A DNA stretch of 64,000 nt from Rhizobium sp. 32-5/1 (lineage in GTDB: Bacteria > Pseudomonadota > Alphaproteobacteria > Rhizobiales > Rhizobiaceae), in the NCBI RefSeq assembly GCF_029537235.1, contig NZ_CP120638.1, forward strand, positions 2,978,501 to 3,042,500. The letters are read 5' to 3'. Below the pieces are notes generated by a model. That model saw nothing but the letters and a program-made list of their open reading frames with translations. It was not told where the DNA came from and ran no database searches. Positions 45,970-56,081 of the stretch are shown one piece after another (positions within the stretch are counted from its first letter, which is position 1; the number at the start of each line of letters is the position of its first letter). Both the position numbers and the translations under genes were made by a program.

Positions 45970-46767
45970 ATGTCAAAGAGCTATCTCTCGCTGGAATTCA
46001 TCGACAAGAGCTTCGAGCGCAACGGCGTCCGCAGTGACGTGCTGACGCAGGTGTCGCTGGGCGTCGAAAAGGGTGAATTCATCTCGATCATCGGTCATTC
46101 GGGCTGCGGAAAATCGACGCTGCTCAACATCGTCGCCGGCCTCACCAAGGCAACGACCGGCGTCGTCTTTCTCGACGGTCAGGTCGTCGATGCGCCCGGT
46201 CCGGACCGCGGCGTGGTCTTCCAGAACCATTCGCTGCTGCCCTGGCTTACCGTCTACGAGAATGTTTCGCTTGCCGTCGACAAGGTGTTTTCCCGGACGA
46301 AATCCAAGGCGGAGCGTCATGACTGGGTCATGCGCAACCTCGACCTCGTGCAGATGGGCCATGCCAAGGACAAGCGTCCTTCGGAAGTTTCCGGCGGCAT
46401 GAAGCAGCGCGTCGGTATCGCCCGCGCGCTCGCCATGGAACCGAAGGTCCTTTTGCTCGACGAACCCTTCGGCGCGCTTGATGCCCTGACCCGGGCGCAT
46501 CTGCAGGATCAGGTCATGCAGATCCATGCCGAACTCGGCAATACGGTGATGATGATCACCCATGACGTCGATGAAGCCGTGCTGCTCTCCGACCGGATCG
46601 TCATGATGACGAACGGCCCGGCAGCTCGGATCGGCGAAGTGCTGGATGTGCCGATCGCGCGTCCGCGCCGCCGTATCGAGCTTGCCACCGACCCGACCTA
46701 TATCCGCTGCCGTTCGGCCGTCCTCAAATTCCTCTACGAGCGCCACCGCCTCGTTGAAGCTGCATAA
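45970..46767 (+). CDS. nrtC: Nitrate ABC transporter ATP-binding protein
   Basis: A 265-residue single-domain ATPase: Walker A GHSGCGKST near residue 42, Q-loop VVFQNHSLLPWL, signature VSGGMKQRVGIARA, Walker B VLLLDEPFGALDA and H-loop MITHDVDEAVLLSD. It corresponds to NrtD of cyanobacteria and lacks the NrtA-like C-terminal domain that cyanobacterial NrtC has. AAGGAG precedes ATG 45970. It energises nitrate uptake through NrtB. Confidence 0.92.
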   Translation: MSKSYLSLEFIDKSFERNGVRSDVLTQVSLGVEKGEFISIIGHSGCGKSTLLNIVAGLTKATTGVVFLDGQVVDAPGPDRGVVFQNHSLLPWLTVYENVSLAVDKVFSRTKSKAERHDWVMRNLDLVQMGHAKDKRPSEVSGGMKQRVGIARALAMEPKVLLLDEPFGALDALTRAHLQDQVMQIHAELGNTVMMITHDVDEAVLLSDRIVMMTNGPAARIGEVLDVPIARPRRRIELATDPTYIRCRSAVLKFLYERHRLVEAA

Positions 46768-46778
46768 GGGAGAAGACG

Positions 46779-49226
46779 ATGAGCCGCGAAAAACTGGTCG
46801 TGATCGGCAATGGCATGGCGCCGGGCCGCATGCTGGAGGAATTGTTCGAAAAGGCACCCGGCCTTTACGACGTGACGATCTTCAACGCCGAGCCGCGCGT
46901 CAACTATGACCGTATCATGCTCTCGCCGGTGCTATCCGGCGAAAAGGCCTATGAGGACATCATCATCCATGGCGACGACTGGTATCGCGATCATGGCGTG
47001 ACGCTGCACCGCGGTGCCAGGGTCAGCGGCATCGATCGGGTTGCAAAGACCGTGACGGCCGAAAACGGGATCACAGTTTCCTATGATCGTCTGGTGATCG
47101 CAACGGGTTCGCTGCCGTTCATCATTCCGGTGCCCGGCCATCAACTGCCCGGCGTTCTGGCCTATCGCGATCTCGACGATGTCGAGAAGATGCTCGATAT
47201 CGCCAAGAACAAGGGCAAGGCAATCGTCATCGGCGCCGGCCTGCTGGGCCTGGAAGCCGCCTATGGTCTGAAGCGCCAGGGCATGGACGTGACCGTCGTG
47301 CACCTGATGCCGACGATCATGGAACGCCAGCTCGATCCGGCGGCAGCCTATCTGCTTGAAAAGGCGCTGACCGAACGTGGCATAAACATCATCACCAAGG
47401 CCGATACCAAGGCGATCCTCGGCACGACCCGTGTCGAAGGCGTCGAACTCAAGGATGGCCGCATTCTGGACGGCGACATGGTCGTCATGGCAGTGGGCAT
47501 CCGGCCGGCATCGGCGCTCGCCAAGGAAGCCGGCGTCGCCGTCAACCGCGGCATCGTCGTCGATGACGGGATGATGACGTCGGACCCCAGCATCTACGCG
47601 CTCGGCGAATGCGCCGAACATCGCGGCACTTGCTACGGCCTCGTCGCGCCGCTCTATGAAAGCGCCCGCGTCCTTGCCGACCGGCTCTGCGGCGGCAGTG
47701 GTGAATATGGCGGCTCCGTCGTCAACACCAAGCTCAAGGTCACCGGCATCAACCTGTTCTCCGCCGGTGATTTTGCCGAAGGCGACGACCGCGAGGAAAT
47801 CGTCCTGCGCGACGCGACGGCCGGTGTCTACAAGCGGCTGGTCCTGAAGAACGACCGCATCATCGGCGCCGTGCTCTATGGCGAAACGGCCGATGGCCCC
47901 TGGTATTTCGACCTGATGAAGCGCAGCGTACCGGTCACCGAAATGCGCGACACGCTGATCTTCGGCCAGTCCTATCAGGGCGGCACCACGCTCGACCCGC
48001 GGGCGGCTGTCGCTGCCCTGCCGGCGGAAGCAGAAATCTGCGGCTGCAATGGTGTGTGCAAGGGCAAGATCGTCGACACGATTTCCGCCAAGGGTCTGAC
48101 TACGCTGGACGACGTGCGCGCCCACACCAAGGCGTCCGCCTCCTGCGGCTCCTGCACCGGTCTGGTCGAGCAACTGATGTCGATCACGCTCGGCGACGCG
48201 TTCAATCCGCATGCGGTCAAGCCGATGTGCGGCTGCACCGATCTCGGCCACAGCGATGTGCGCCGGCTGATCATGGCCAAGCAGTTGAAGACCATTCCGG
48301 CCGTCATGCAGGAGCTGGAGTGGAAGACCTCCTGCGGCTGCGCCAAGTGCCGTCCGGCGCTCAACTACTACCTCGTCTGCGACTGGCCGGACGAATATGC
48401 CGACGACTACCAGTCGCGTTTCATCAACGAGCGCGTCCACGCCAACATCCAGAAGGACGGCACCTATTCCGTCGTTCCGCGCATGTGGGGCGGCATGACG
48501 AGCTCGTCGGAACTGCGGGCGATCGCCGACGTTGTCGACAAGTTCGAAATTCCGGCCGTCAAGGTCACCGGCGGCCAGCGCATCGACATGCTGGGAATCA
48601 GGAAGGAAGACCTGCCGGCCGTCTGGGCCGATCTCGGAAAGGCCGGCTTCGTCTCGGGCCAGGCCTATGCCAAGGGACTTCGCACCGTGAAGACCTGCGT
48701 CGGGACCGACTGGTGCCGCTTCGGCACGCAGGATTCGACCGGGCTCGGCATCCGCATCGAAAAGTTCATGTGGGGCTCCTGGACGCCTGCCAAGCTGAAA
48801 ATGGGCGTCTCCGGCTGTCCGCGAAACTGTGCGGAGGCCACCTGCAAGGATATCGGCGTGATCTGCGTCGATTCAGGTTTTGAAATCCACTTTGCCGGTG
48901 CCGCCGGCCTCGACATTAAGGGCACGGAGGTTCTCGGGCTGGTGAAGACCGAGGACGAAGCGCTCGAATATATCGTGGCGTTGACCCAGATGTATCGCGA
49001 GCAGGGTCATTATCTCGAGCGCATATACAAATGGGCAAAGCGCACCGGTCTCGACGAAATCCGCCGCCAGATCATGACCGATACGGAAAAACGCCAGGGT
49101 TACTACGAGCGTTTCGTGCTGTCGCAGAAGGTCGCCCAGGTCGATCCCTGGTCGGAGCGCGTTTCCGGCAAGGACAAACACGAATTCAAGCCGATGTCCG
49201 AACTCAAGCTGGAGGCCGCCGAATGA
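46779..49226 (+). CDS. nirB: NADH-dependent nitrite reductase large subunit
   Basis: An 815-residue NirB. Domains in order: FAD/NAD-binding oxidoreductase (residues 1-400; VVIGNGMAPGRMLEEL, IVIGAGLLGLEAAYGLKRQG), a BFD-type [2Fe-2S] region (CGCNGVCKGKIVD and CGSCTGL), a second cysteine region (CGCTD, TSCGCAKCRPALN), then the ferredoxin-like and siroheme/[4Fe-4S] domains with ligands in KTCVGTDWCRFGTQD and GVSGCPRNCAEATCKDIG. It reduces nitrite to ammonium with NADH in the cytoplasm. AGGGAGAAGACG precedes the ATG. It overlaps nirD by 4 bases. Confidence 0.95.
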   Translation: MSREKLVVIGNGMAPGRMLEELFEKAPGLYDVTIFNAEPRVNYDRIMLSPVLSGEKAYEDIIIHGDDWYRDHGVTLHRGARVSGIDRVAKTVTAENGITVSYDRLVIATGSLPFIIPVPGHQLPGVLAYRDLDDVEKMLDIAKNKGKAIVIGAGLLGLEAAYGLKRQGMDVTVVHLMPTIMERQLDPAAAYLLEKALTERGINIITKADTKAILGTTRVEGVELKDGRILDGDMVVMAVGIRPASALAKEAGVAVNRGIVVDDGMMTSDPSIYALGECAEHRGTCYGLVAPLYESARVLADRLCGGSGEYGGSVVNTKLKVTGINLFSAGDFAEGDDREEIVLRDATAGVYKRLVLKNDRIIGAVLYGETADGPWYFDLMKRSVPVTEMRDTLIFGQSYQGGTTLDPRAAVAALPAEAEICGCNGVCKGKIVDTISAKGLTTLDDVRAHTKASASCGSCTGLVEQLMSITLGDAFNPHAVKPMCGCTDLGHSDVRRLIMAKQLKTIPAVMQELEWKTSCGCAKCRPALNYYLVCDWPDEYADDYQSRFINERVHANIQKDGTYSVVPRMWGGMTSSSELRAIADVVDKFEIPAVKVTGGQRIDMLGIRKEDLPAVWADLGKAGFVSGQAYAKGLRTVKTCVGTDWCRFGTQDSTGLGIRIEKFMWGSWTPAKLKMGVSGCPRNCAEATCKDIGVICVDSGFEIHFAGAAGLDIKGTEVLGLVKTEDEALEYIVALTQMYREQGHYLERIYKWAKRTGLDEIRRQIMTDTEKRQGYYERFVLSQKVAQVDPWSERVSGKDKHEFKPMSELKLEAAE

Positions 49227-49578
49227 ACACGCATATGAAAAGCTGGTTCGACGTCGGATCGATTTCCGACATTCCGCGACGCGGCGCACGCTGCGTCAAG
49301 ACCGGAACCATGACGGTCGCCGTGTTCCGCACCGCCGACGACAAGGTCTTTGCGCTGGAGGACAAATGTCCCCACCGCAACGGCCCTCTCAGCCAGGGCA
49401 TCGTCCATGACGGCTGCGTCACCTGCCCGCTGCACAACTGGGTCATCTCGCTCGAAACCGGCCGTGCACAGGGTGCCGACGAAGGTGCGACGCTGTCCTT
49501 CCCGGTGCGGCTGGAGGGGATCGCATCCTCCTGTCGCTGATGCCGCAGGCAGCGGAAGCGGTCATCGCGGCGGAATAG
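49223..49578 (+). CDS. nirD: Nitrite reductase small subunit, Rieske type (single-base frameshift)
   Basis: About 118 residues after repair. The Rieske [2Fe-2S] ligand motifs are complete, DKCPHRNGPLSQG and VTCPLHNW, unlike E. coli NirD, which lacks them; this is the cluster-bearing type common in actinobacteria and rhizobia. The frame breaks at the G4 run 49516-49519; without repair the protein ends early (SSCR), and one added G gives LEGDRILLSLMPQAAEAV with a stop at 49576. ATGA overlap with nirB. It supports electron transfer in the NirBD complex. Confidence 0.9.
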
Positions 49579-49607
49579 TCCGGCATTTCGAACAGGAGAC
49601 GGGTGGC

Positions 49608-51092
49608 ATGGGCGAGCACAGCGATACAAACGGCATGATCTCGAACACGTTCACGCAGGTGGCCGGATCGACCGGGCGCAAACGTTCCGAGCGGGTGCAG
49701 CCGCTTTCCGTCCTGCCCGTCTTCTTGCCGCTCTCCTGCCGCCGGGTAATCGTTGCCGGGGGTACGGATGCGGCCGCCTGGAAAGCCGAACTTCTTGCGG
49801 CGACTGGCGCCGATGTTATCGTTTTTTCGCCTGACAACGAGGAGTTGTCCGGCGACATGCGCGCCCTGCTGGAGGAGGGCAGGGTGCGCCTTTGTTCCCG
49901 TCCGTGGTCGTTGGCTGATTTCGACGGTGCCGCAATCGCCATTGCCGATGCCGAGAGCGAGGAGGAGGCCATCGCTTTCGCCGATGCGGCGAAGGCAGCA
50001 GGCGTGCCCTGCAATGTCATCGACAAGCCGGCCCATTGTCAGTTCCAGTTCGGCACGATCGTCAACCGCTCGCCGGTCGTGGTCGGCATCTCCACCGATG
50101 GCGCGGCACCGATCCTCGGACAGGCGATCCGTCGGCGCATCGAGACGCTTTTGCCGCCGTCGCTGAAGGATTGGGCGGGGCTTGCCCGCACGCTGCGCGA
50201 CACGGTGGCGGAAAAACTCACCCCCGGCCCGCAGCGCCGTGCCTTCTGGGAGCGCTTTGTCGATCGCTCGTTTGGCGGGCAGGGCCCGGACGCCGGCAGC
50301 GTCATGGAGATAAACGATGATCTTTCGGCCGTGAAGCACACAGGCAATGGTCGCGTGACCCTGGTCGGAGCCGGTCCGGGCGACGCGGAACTGCTGACGT
50401 TGAAGGCGATGCGGGCGCTGCAATCGGCCGATGTCATCCTGTTTGATGACCTGGTGTCCGACGAGGTGCTGGAACTTGCCCGCCGCGAGGCCAAGCGCAC
50501 GCTGGTCGGCAAACGCGGCGGCCGCGAAAGCTGCAAGCAGGACGATATCAACCGCATGATGCTGACCTTCGCCCGGCAGGGCAAACGCGTCGTGCGGCTG
50601 AAGTCCGGCGATCCGGCCGTCTTTGGCCGCGCCGGCGAGGAAATCGCTTTTCTGGAACGGCACGGTATCGCCGTCGATATGGTGCCGGGCATCACGGCGG
50701 CCAGTGCCATGGCTTCGCGCCTCGGCGTCTCGCTGACGCACCGCGACCATGCCCAGTCCGTCCGCTTCGTGACAGGCCATTCGCGGCACGGTGCCTTGCC
50801 GTCCGATCTCGACTGGCGGGCGATTGCCGATCCGCGCACGACGACCATCTTCTACATGGGCGGCCGCACGGCCGCTGAAATATCGGAGCGCCTGCGCGAC
50901 CATGGCCTGGATCCGCAGACGCCGGTGGCGATCTGTTCCTCGGTCTCGCGGGCCAGCGAGAAACGCTGGTTCGGAACGGTCGCGGGGATGGCGGACGGTA
51001 TCGGCGAAATACGCTATGACGAACCGGTGCTGATCGCCGTCGGCGGCGTCTTCGCGCGGCAACAGCAGCAGGCGGTGGCGCTCAGCGCATGA
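49608..51092 (+). CDS. cysG: Siroheme synthase (uroporphyrinogen-III methyltransferase/dehydrogenase/ferrochelatase)
   Basis: A 494-residue two-part enzyme. The N-terminal 200 residues (SVLPVFLPLSCRRVIVAGG, then QFGTIVNRSPVVVGISTDGAAPILGQAIRRRIE) are the precorrin-2 dehydrogenase/ferrochelatase part; the C-terminal 260 (GRVTLVGAGPGDAELLTLKA, KSGDPAVFGRAGEEI, VPGITAASAMASRLG) are the SAM-dependent uroporphyrinogen-III methyltransferase. It makes siroheme for NirB; its precorrin-2 is also the precursor for the cob genes downstream. AGGAGACGGGTGGC precedes ATG 49608. The GTG/ATG overlap with nasA is 4 bases. Confidence 0.93.
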   Translation: MGEHSDTNGMISNTFTQVAGSTGRKRSERVQPLSVLPVFLPLSCRRVIVAGGTDAAAWKAELLAATGADVIVFSPDNEELSGDMRALLEEGRVRLCSRPWSLADFDGAAIAIADAESEEEAIAFADAAKAAGVPCNVIDKPAHCQFQFGTIVNRSPVVVGISTDGAAPILGQAIRRRIETLLPPSLKDWAGLARTLRDTVAEKLTPGPQRRAFWERFVDRSFGGQGPDAGSVMEINDDLSAVKHTGNGRVTLVGAGPGDAELLTLKAMRALQSADVILFDDLVSDEVLELARREAKRTLVGKRGGRESCKQDDINRMMLTFARQGKRVVRLKSGDPAVFGRAGEEIAFLERHGIAVDMVPGITAASAMASRLGVSLTHRDHAQSVRFVTGHSRHGALPSDLDWRAIADPRTTTIFYMGGRTAAEISERLRDHGLDPQTPVAICSSVSRASEKRWFGTVAGMADGIGEIRYDEPVLIAVGGVFARQQQQAVALSA

Positions 51093-53289
51093 ATATCCAC
51101 GCCGCCTCCACCCGCAAGGTCAAGAGTGCCTGCCCCTATTGCGGCGTCGGCTGCGGCATCGTCATGGAGGTGGCCGGCAACCGCGTCGTCAAGGTCACCG
51201 GCGACAAGGATCACCCGGCAAACCGCGGGCGGCTCTGCACCAAGGGCATGACGAGCGCGCAGGCAATCGAGGCCACGGGGAGGCTCGACCGTGCCTTCAT
51301 CCGCGCCGATCGCCATGGCGAGCAGGTGCCGGTGGCGCTGGAACTTGCACTGTCACAGACAGCCGACCGGCTGAGGGCGATCCTCGATCAGGACGGGCCG
51401 GACGCCATCGCGCTATATATTTCCGGCCAGATGTCGATCGAGGCGCAATATCTCGCCAACAAGCTCGCCAAGGGCTTCATCCGCACGCAGCACATCGAAT
51501 CCAATTCGCGCCTCTGCATGGCAAGTGCTGCGAGCGGCTACAAGCTTTCGCTCGGCGCCGACGGCCCGCCCGGCTCCTATGACGATATCGACAGCGCGGA
51601 TCTCTTCCTCATCATCGGCTCCAACATGGCCGATTGCCATCCCGTCCTGTTCCTGCGGCTGATGGACCGCGTCCGGCAGGGTGCGAAACTGATCGTCGTC
51701 GATCCGCGCCGGACCGCGACGGCGGAAAAGGCAGACCTGTTCCTGCAGATCAAGGCCGGAACGGATCTCGCACTTCTCAACGGTCTCCTGCGTCTGCTTG
51801 CCGAAAACGGTCGGATCGATCAGGATTTCATCGCGGCGCATACGGAAGGCTGGGCGATAATGCCGGATTTCCTCAGCACCTACGCGCCGGACGCCGTCGC
51901 CGTGACCACCGGGCTTTCGGCAGAGGATATTCGCGCGGCTGCGGAGATGATCGGCACGGCCGGCAATTGGGTCAGTCTCTGGACCATGGGGCTGAACCAG
52001 AGCACGCACGGCACCTGGAGCACCAATGCGATCTGCAACCTGCATCTCGCCACCGGCACCATCTGCCGGCCGGGCAGCGGGCCGTTTTCGCTGACAGGCC
52101 AGCCGAATGCCATGGGTGGCCGCGAAATGGGCTATATGGGCCCGGGTCTGCCGGGCCAGCGTTCGGCGCTCGTCGATGCCGACCGACGCTTCGTCGAAGA
52201 GCGCTGGGCTCTTCCGAAAGGAACCATCCGCGCGGATGGCGGCGGTGGCACGATCTCCCTGTTCGAGGACATGGGCTCCGGTCGAATAAAAGCCTGCTGG
52301 ATCATCTGCACCAATCCGGTCGCCTCCGTCGCCAATCGCGCGACGGTCATCGAAGGATTGAAGAAGGCCGAGCTGGTGATCACCCAGGACGTCTTTCTCG
52401 ATACAGAAACCAATATCTATGCCGATATCATCCTGCCCGGCGCGCTCTGGGCCGAGGCTGAGGGCGTGATGGTCAATTCCGAGCGCAATTTGACGCTCAT
52501 GGGCAAGGCCGTGGAGCCGCCCGGAGAGGCGCGGCCCGACTGGTGGATCATCGCGGAGATCGCCTGTCGTATGGGCTATTCGAAGGCCTTCACCTATACC
52601 TCGGCGGCGGAGGTGTTCGAGGAGCTTTCCGGCTTTGCCAATGCCAAGACTGGCTACGACATTTCCGGTGCCAGCTACAGGCGGCTGGAGGAGACGCCGC
52701 TGCAATGGCCGCTGCCAAAGGGGGCAGCAGTCGCAATCCGGTGCGCTACCGTGATCCCGCAGCGGGGATAAATTTCCCGACGGCCAGCAGTAAGGCGCAG
52801 TTTTTTGCGCGACCGCATCTCGATCCGTCGGAAATGCCTGACGATGCCTTCCCCTTCGTGTTGAACACCGGTCGCCTGCAGCACCAGTGGCACACGATGA
52901 CCAAGACGGGAAAGATCCAGACGCTGAACAAGCTCAATCCCGGCCCCTTCGTCGAGGTCAATCCGCTGGATGCACAGGCCTTCGGCGTGTCCGATGGGGA
53001 CCGGGTCGAAATCCGCTCGCGGCGCGGTTTTGCCATCCTGCCGGCGGTGGTGACCGACCGCGTGCTGCCGGGCGCCTGTTTTGCACCCTTTCACTGGAAC
53101 GACATCTTCGGCAACGACGTGGCGGTCAATGCCATAACCTGCGATGCCGTCGATCCGATCTCCCTGCAGCCGGAACTGAAGGTCTGCGCTGTTGCGCTGA
53201 CGCCTGTCATGCAGCCCGGCAAGGTGTTGCCGTCGGCAGAACCGATCCTGCAAAAGTCCTGCAGCCGGTATCGGCCGGTGGGTGGATGA
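51089..53289 (+). CDS. nasA: Assimilatory nitrate reductase catalytic subunit (single-base frameshift)
   Basis: About 733 residues after repair. The N-terminal [4Fe-4S] site is SACPYCGVGCGIVMEV with the fourth Cys in RGRLCTKGM; the molybdopterin-guanine-dinucleotide domains follow (IESNSRLCMASAASGYK, LIIGSNMADCHPVLF, TGTICRPGSGPFSLTGQPNAMGG), and a C-terminal MGD-binding domain ends near residue 720. The BFD-type [2Fe-2S] tail of Klebsiella NasA is absent. The frame breaks at the G5 run 52720-52724; one added G gives PLPKGGSSRNPVRYRD and the complete C-terminus. It reduces nitrate to nitrite in the cytoplasm, probably with electrons from the flavoprotein encoded next. Confidence 0.92.
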
Positions 53290-55184
53290 CTGATGGCGCG
53301 GATGCCTTTGCCAGTGCCGTCGGGATCAAAAGACCGGCGCTTGTCGTTCTGCTTGACGAGGAGCAGGCCTATCTTGAAGGCTTTATCCTCGGCCTGCGTG
53401 CGGATGCCCGCTCGTTTCCATCAGGTGTTCCTGTCTTGCCGTCGAACGCTCCGCTCTCTGTGGAGAAGCGCTTGCGGCTGAACGGCCTCCTGGCCGGACT
53501 GTTTTCGCGCGACTGGTCTGATGCGGCGCCCTCGACGGGTATGCAGGCTTCCGTTAAGGAAAAGTGCAACGAAGGCATCCTGATGCTCTGGTCCTCGCAG
53601 ACCGGGACGGCGGAGGAACTGGCGAAACGCTGTGCTGCCGATCTTGCCGAGCATGGCCTGAAAATCCGCCTCACCTGCATGGAGGATTGCACGGCAGAGG
53701 CACTTTCCCGCGAAAACCTGCTGCTGATCGTCACCAGCACGTTTGGCGATGGGGACGCACCGGACAATGGCGCGGCCTTCTGGCAAGGGCTGCAAAACAG
53801 CAAGACAGCCCTACCGGAGCTGGGTTTCGCGGTACTCGCGCTCGGCGATTCGAGTTACGGCGAGTTCTGTGGGTTCGGCAGGCGGATCGACGAGACGCTG
53901 GAAGCTCTGGGTGCCCGCCGTCTCGTGCCGCGCACCGATTGCGACGGCGATGGCGAAGACAAGGTCGATGGCTGGCTCGACGGGCTCATCGGGGCACTGA
54001 CAGCCGAAGACCCTAATCCGCCGAAAATGGCGCCGGTTGCCAGACCAGCCTTCGCGCCCGTTTCCAGTCCGGCTCGCGATCTTTTGCAGCGGGTTCGCCT
54101 GATCCGCAATCTCAGGCTCAATGCAACGGGCTCCGCCAAGGAAACCCGCCAGATCGGTTTTGATCTGCGCGACACCGGGCTCGACTATGAAACCGGCGAT
54201 GCGCTGGGAATTCGTCCCCGCAATTGCCCGGATCTTGTCGCGGAAATTCTGGAGGCTGCCGGGCTATCGGCGCAAAAAGCCGTCGATGTTGCCGATGTCG
54301 GAGAGATGTCGCTCACCGAAGCCCTGACCGATCATTTCGAAATCGCCCGCATCACGCCGGATTTTCTTCGTTTCGTCGCCGAGCGGACAAAGGACGAGAC
54401 GTTGAACGCGCTGCTTCATCGCGACAGCAAGGCGGCGCGCGAAAAATGGCTTTGGGGCCGTCAGGTGGCCGACGTGCTGGCTGAACATCGGCTCGACGTC
54501 GATGCTGGTGATTTCCTCTCCAGCCTGAAACGCCTGCAGCCGAGGCTCTACTCGATTTCGTCAAGTCCCAGAGCGCATGCCGGGGAGGTTCATCTCACCG
54601 TCTCGACCGTGCGTTATGCCCATCAGGGCCGTTCGCGCCACGGCGTCTGTTCCGCATTTCTTGCAGACCGCGCCGAGCAAACCGGGGCATCGATATTCGT
54701 TCGTCCGGCGCCAGCATTCCGTCTGCCTACAGACGGTGACAGGCCGGTGGTAATGATAGGTCCCGGCACCGGGGTCGCACCTTTCCGCGGTTTTCTGGCC
54801 GATCGGGCAGCGACGGGTGCAACGGGTCGCAACTGGCTGTTCTTCGGCGAGCAGCATGAAAGCACCGATTTCTATTACCGCGAGGAGCTTGTGGACTGGC
54901 AGCGCTCAGGCGTGCTGACCCGCCTCGATACCGCCTTTTCCCGGGATAGCGCAGACAAGGTCTATGTGCAGGATCGCATGCTCGAACAAGGCGCGGATCT
55001 CTGGCGCTGGCTGGAAGAAGACGCTTCGATCTATGTCTGCGGCGATGCCTCGCGCATGGCGCGGGATGTCGATGCGGCGCTGAAATCGATCGTTGCCGAG
55101 CACGGCCGGATGACCGGCGAGAATGCAGCCGAGTACGTTTCGAGGCTCTCACGCGAAAAGCGCTATCTCCGCGACGTCTATTGA
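53286..55184 (+). CDS. CysJ-like diflavin reductase, putative electron donor to NasA
   Basis: A 632-residue diflavin protein. Residues 1-95 are a CysJ-type N-terminal region (PLSVEKRLRLNGLLAGLFSRDW); 96-240 are flavodoxin (LMLWSSQTGTAEELAKR, STFGDGDAPDNG, LGDSSYGEFCGFG); then the FAD-binding RLYSISSSP and GVCSAFLAD, and the NADPH-binding MIGPGTGVAPFRGF with C-terminal YLRDVY. In sulfite reductase CysJ passes electrons from NADPH to CysI; here it overlaps nasA by 4 bases with no cysI nearby, so transfer to nitrate reductase (in place of NasB/NasC) is the natural inference. Confidence 0.88.
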   Translation: MTDGADAFASAVGIKRPALVVLLDEEQAYLEGFILGLRADARSFPSGVPVLPSNAPLSVEKRLRLNGLLAGLFSRDWSDAAPSTGMQASVKEKCNEGILMLWSSQTGTAEELAKRCAADLAEHGLKIRLTCMEDCTAEALSRENLLLIVTSTFGDGDAPDNGAAFWQGLQNSKTALPELGFAVLALGDSSYGEFCGFGRRIDETLEALGARRLVPRTDCDGDGEDKVDGWLDGLIGALTAEDPNPPKMAPVARPAFAPVSSPARDLLQRVRLIRNLRLNATGSAKETRQIGFDLRDTGLDYETGDALGIRPRNCPDLVAEILEAAGLSAQKAVDVADVGEMSLTEALTDHFEIARITPDFLRFVAERTKDETLNALLHRDSKAAREKWLWGRQVADVLAEHRLDVDAGDFLSSLKRLQPRLYSISSSPRAHAGEVHLTVSTVRYAHQGRSRHGVCSAFLADRAEQTGASIFVRPAPAFRLPTDGDRPVVMIGPGTGVAPFRGFLADRAATGATGRNWLFFGEQHESTDFYYREELVDWQRSGVLTRLDTAFSRDSADKVYVQDRMLEQGADLWRWLEEDASIYVCGDASRMARDVDAALKSIVAEHGRMTGENAAEYVSRLSREKRYLRDVY

Positions 55185-55255
55185 TCGTGCGCTGGAGCTT
55201 GCATCCCGCTGATCGATCCGTCAAAGACGCTCCTTGAAAGAGCAGGTATGGGCGC

Positions 55256-56026
55256 ATGAGACAGATACTGATCGTCGGCATCGGGGCCGGCAATCCCGAA
55301 CATATGACGATGCAGGCGATCAATGCGCTGAACCGCGCCGATGTCCTGTTCATCCCGACCAAGGGCGAGGCGAAGTCGCAGCTTGCCGACATCAGGCGTG
55401 ATATCTGCGACCGCTACGTCACCCGCGCCGATGGTCGCGTGGCGGAATTCGCCGTACCGGTACGCCAGACTGTTGGGCGCTCCTACGACCAGAGCGTCGA
55501 TGCCTGGCATGCGGCGATCGCGCAATCCTATGAGCACTTGCTGATCGAGGAACTGAAGCCCGACGAGACGGGCGCATTCCTAGTCTGGGGCGACCCCATG
55601 CTGTATGACAGCACAATCCGCATCATCGAACGGGTGCGGGCGCTGGACACGGTCGCGTTCGACTATTCCGTCATTCCCGGCATCACCAGCGTTCAGGCAC
55701 TGACGGCCAGCCACCGCATACCCCTCAATCTTGTCGGAAAGCCGGTGCAGATCACCACGGGCCGGCGTCTGGCCGAGAGTTTTCCGGGGCTTGCCGAAAC
55801 CGCTGTGGTGATGCTGGACGGCGAGCAGGCGTTCATGACAATCGACGATCCTGATGCCTTCATCTATTGGGGGGCCTATCTCGGCACGCCGCAGGAAATC
55901 ATCCTTTCGGGGCGGGTGGTCGAGGTTCGGGACGAGATCCTGAAGATCCGTGCCGAGGCCCGGGACCGGCATGGCTGGATCATGGATGTCTATCTGCTAC
56001 GCAAGGGCGTCGATTTCGGCGCATAG
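55256..56026 (+). CDS. cobF: Precorrin-6A synthase (deacetylating)
   Basis: A 256-residue SAM-dependent methyltransferase of the tetrapyrrole type: ILIVGIGAGNPEHMTMQAINALNRADVLFIP at the N-terminus, WGDPMLYDSTIRI and SVIPGITSVQALTASHRIPL in the middle. CobF methylates C1 of precorrin-5 and releases the extruded C2 unit as acetate, a step specific to the aerobic B12 pathway. It begins 71 bases after the diflavin gene with no visible terminator or cobalamin riboswitch between, so read-through from the nitrate operon is possible. Confidence 0.92.
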   Translation: MRQILIVGIGAGNPEHMTMQAINALNRADVLFIPTKGEAKSQLADIRRDICDRYVTRADGRVAEFAVPVRQTVGRSYDQSVDAWHAAIAQSYEHLLIEELKPDETGAFLVWGDPMLYDSTIRIIERVRALDTVAFDYSVIPGITSVQALTASHRIPLNLVGKPVQITTGRRLAESFPGLAETAVVMLDGEQAFMTIDDPDAFIYWGAYLGTPQEIILSGRVVEVRDEILKIRAEARDRHGWIMDVYLLRKGVDFGA

Positions 56027-56081
56027 TCGCATGTGGCCGACGCATGTTGGCCCGCGTGTCACAATCCTGTAAGGACGGCGG

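Noticed and set aside
49443-51062. A 539-codon minus-strand frame opposite cysG
   Set aside because: Antisense shadow of the siroheme synthase gene; no ribosome site, no recognisable domain, and skewed composition.
55185-55255. A cobalamin riboswitch before cobF
   Set aside because: The gap is only 71 bases, too short for the roughly 200-base element, and I saw no matching conserved box.
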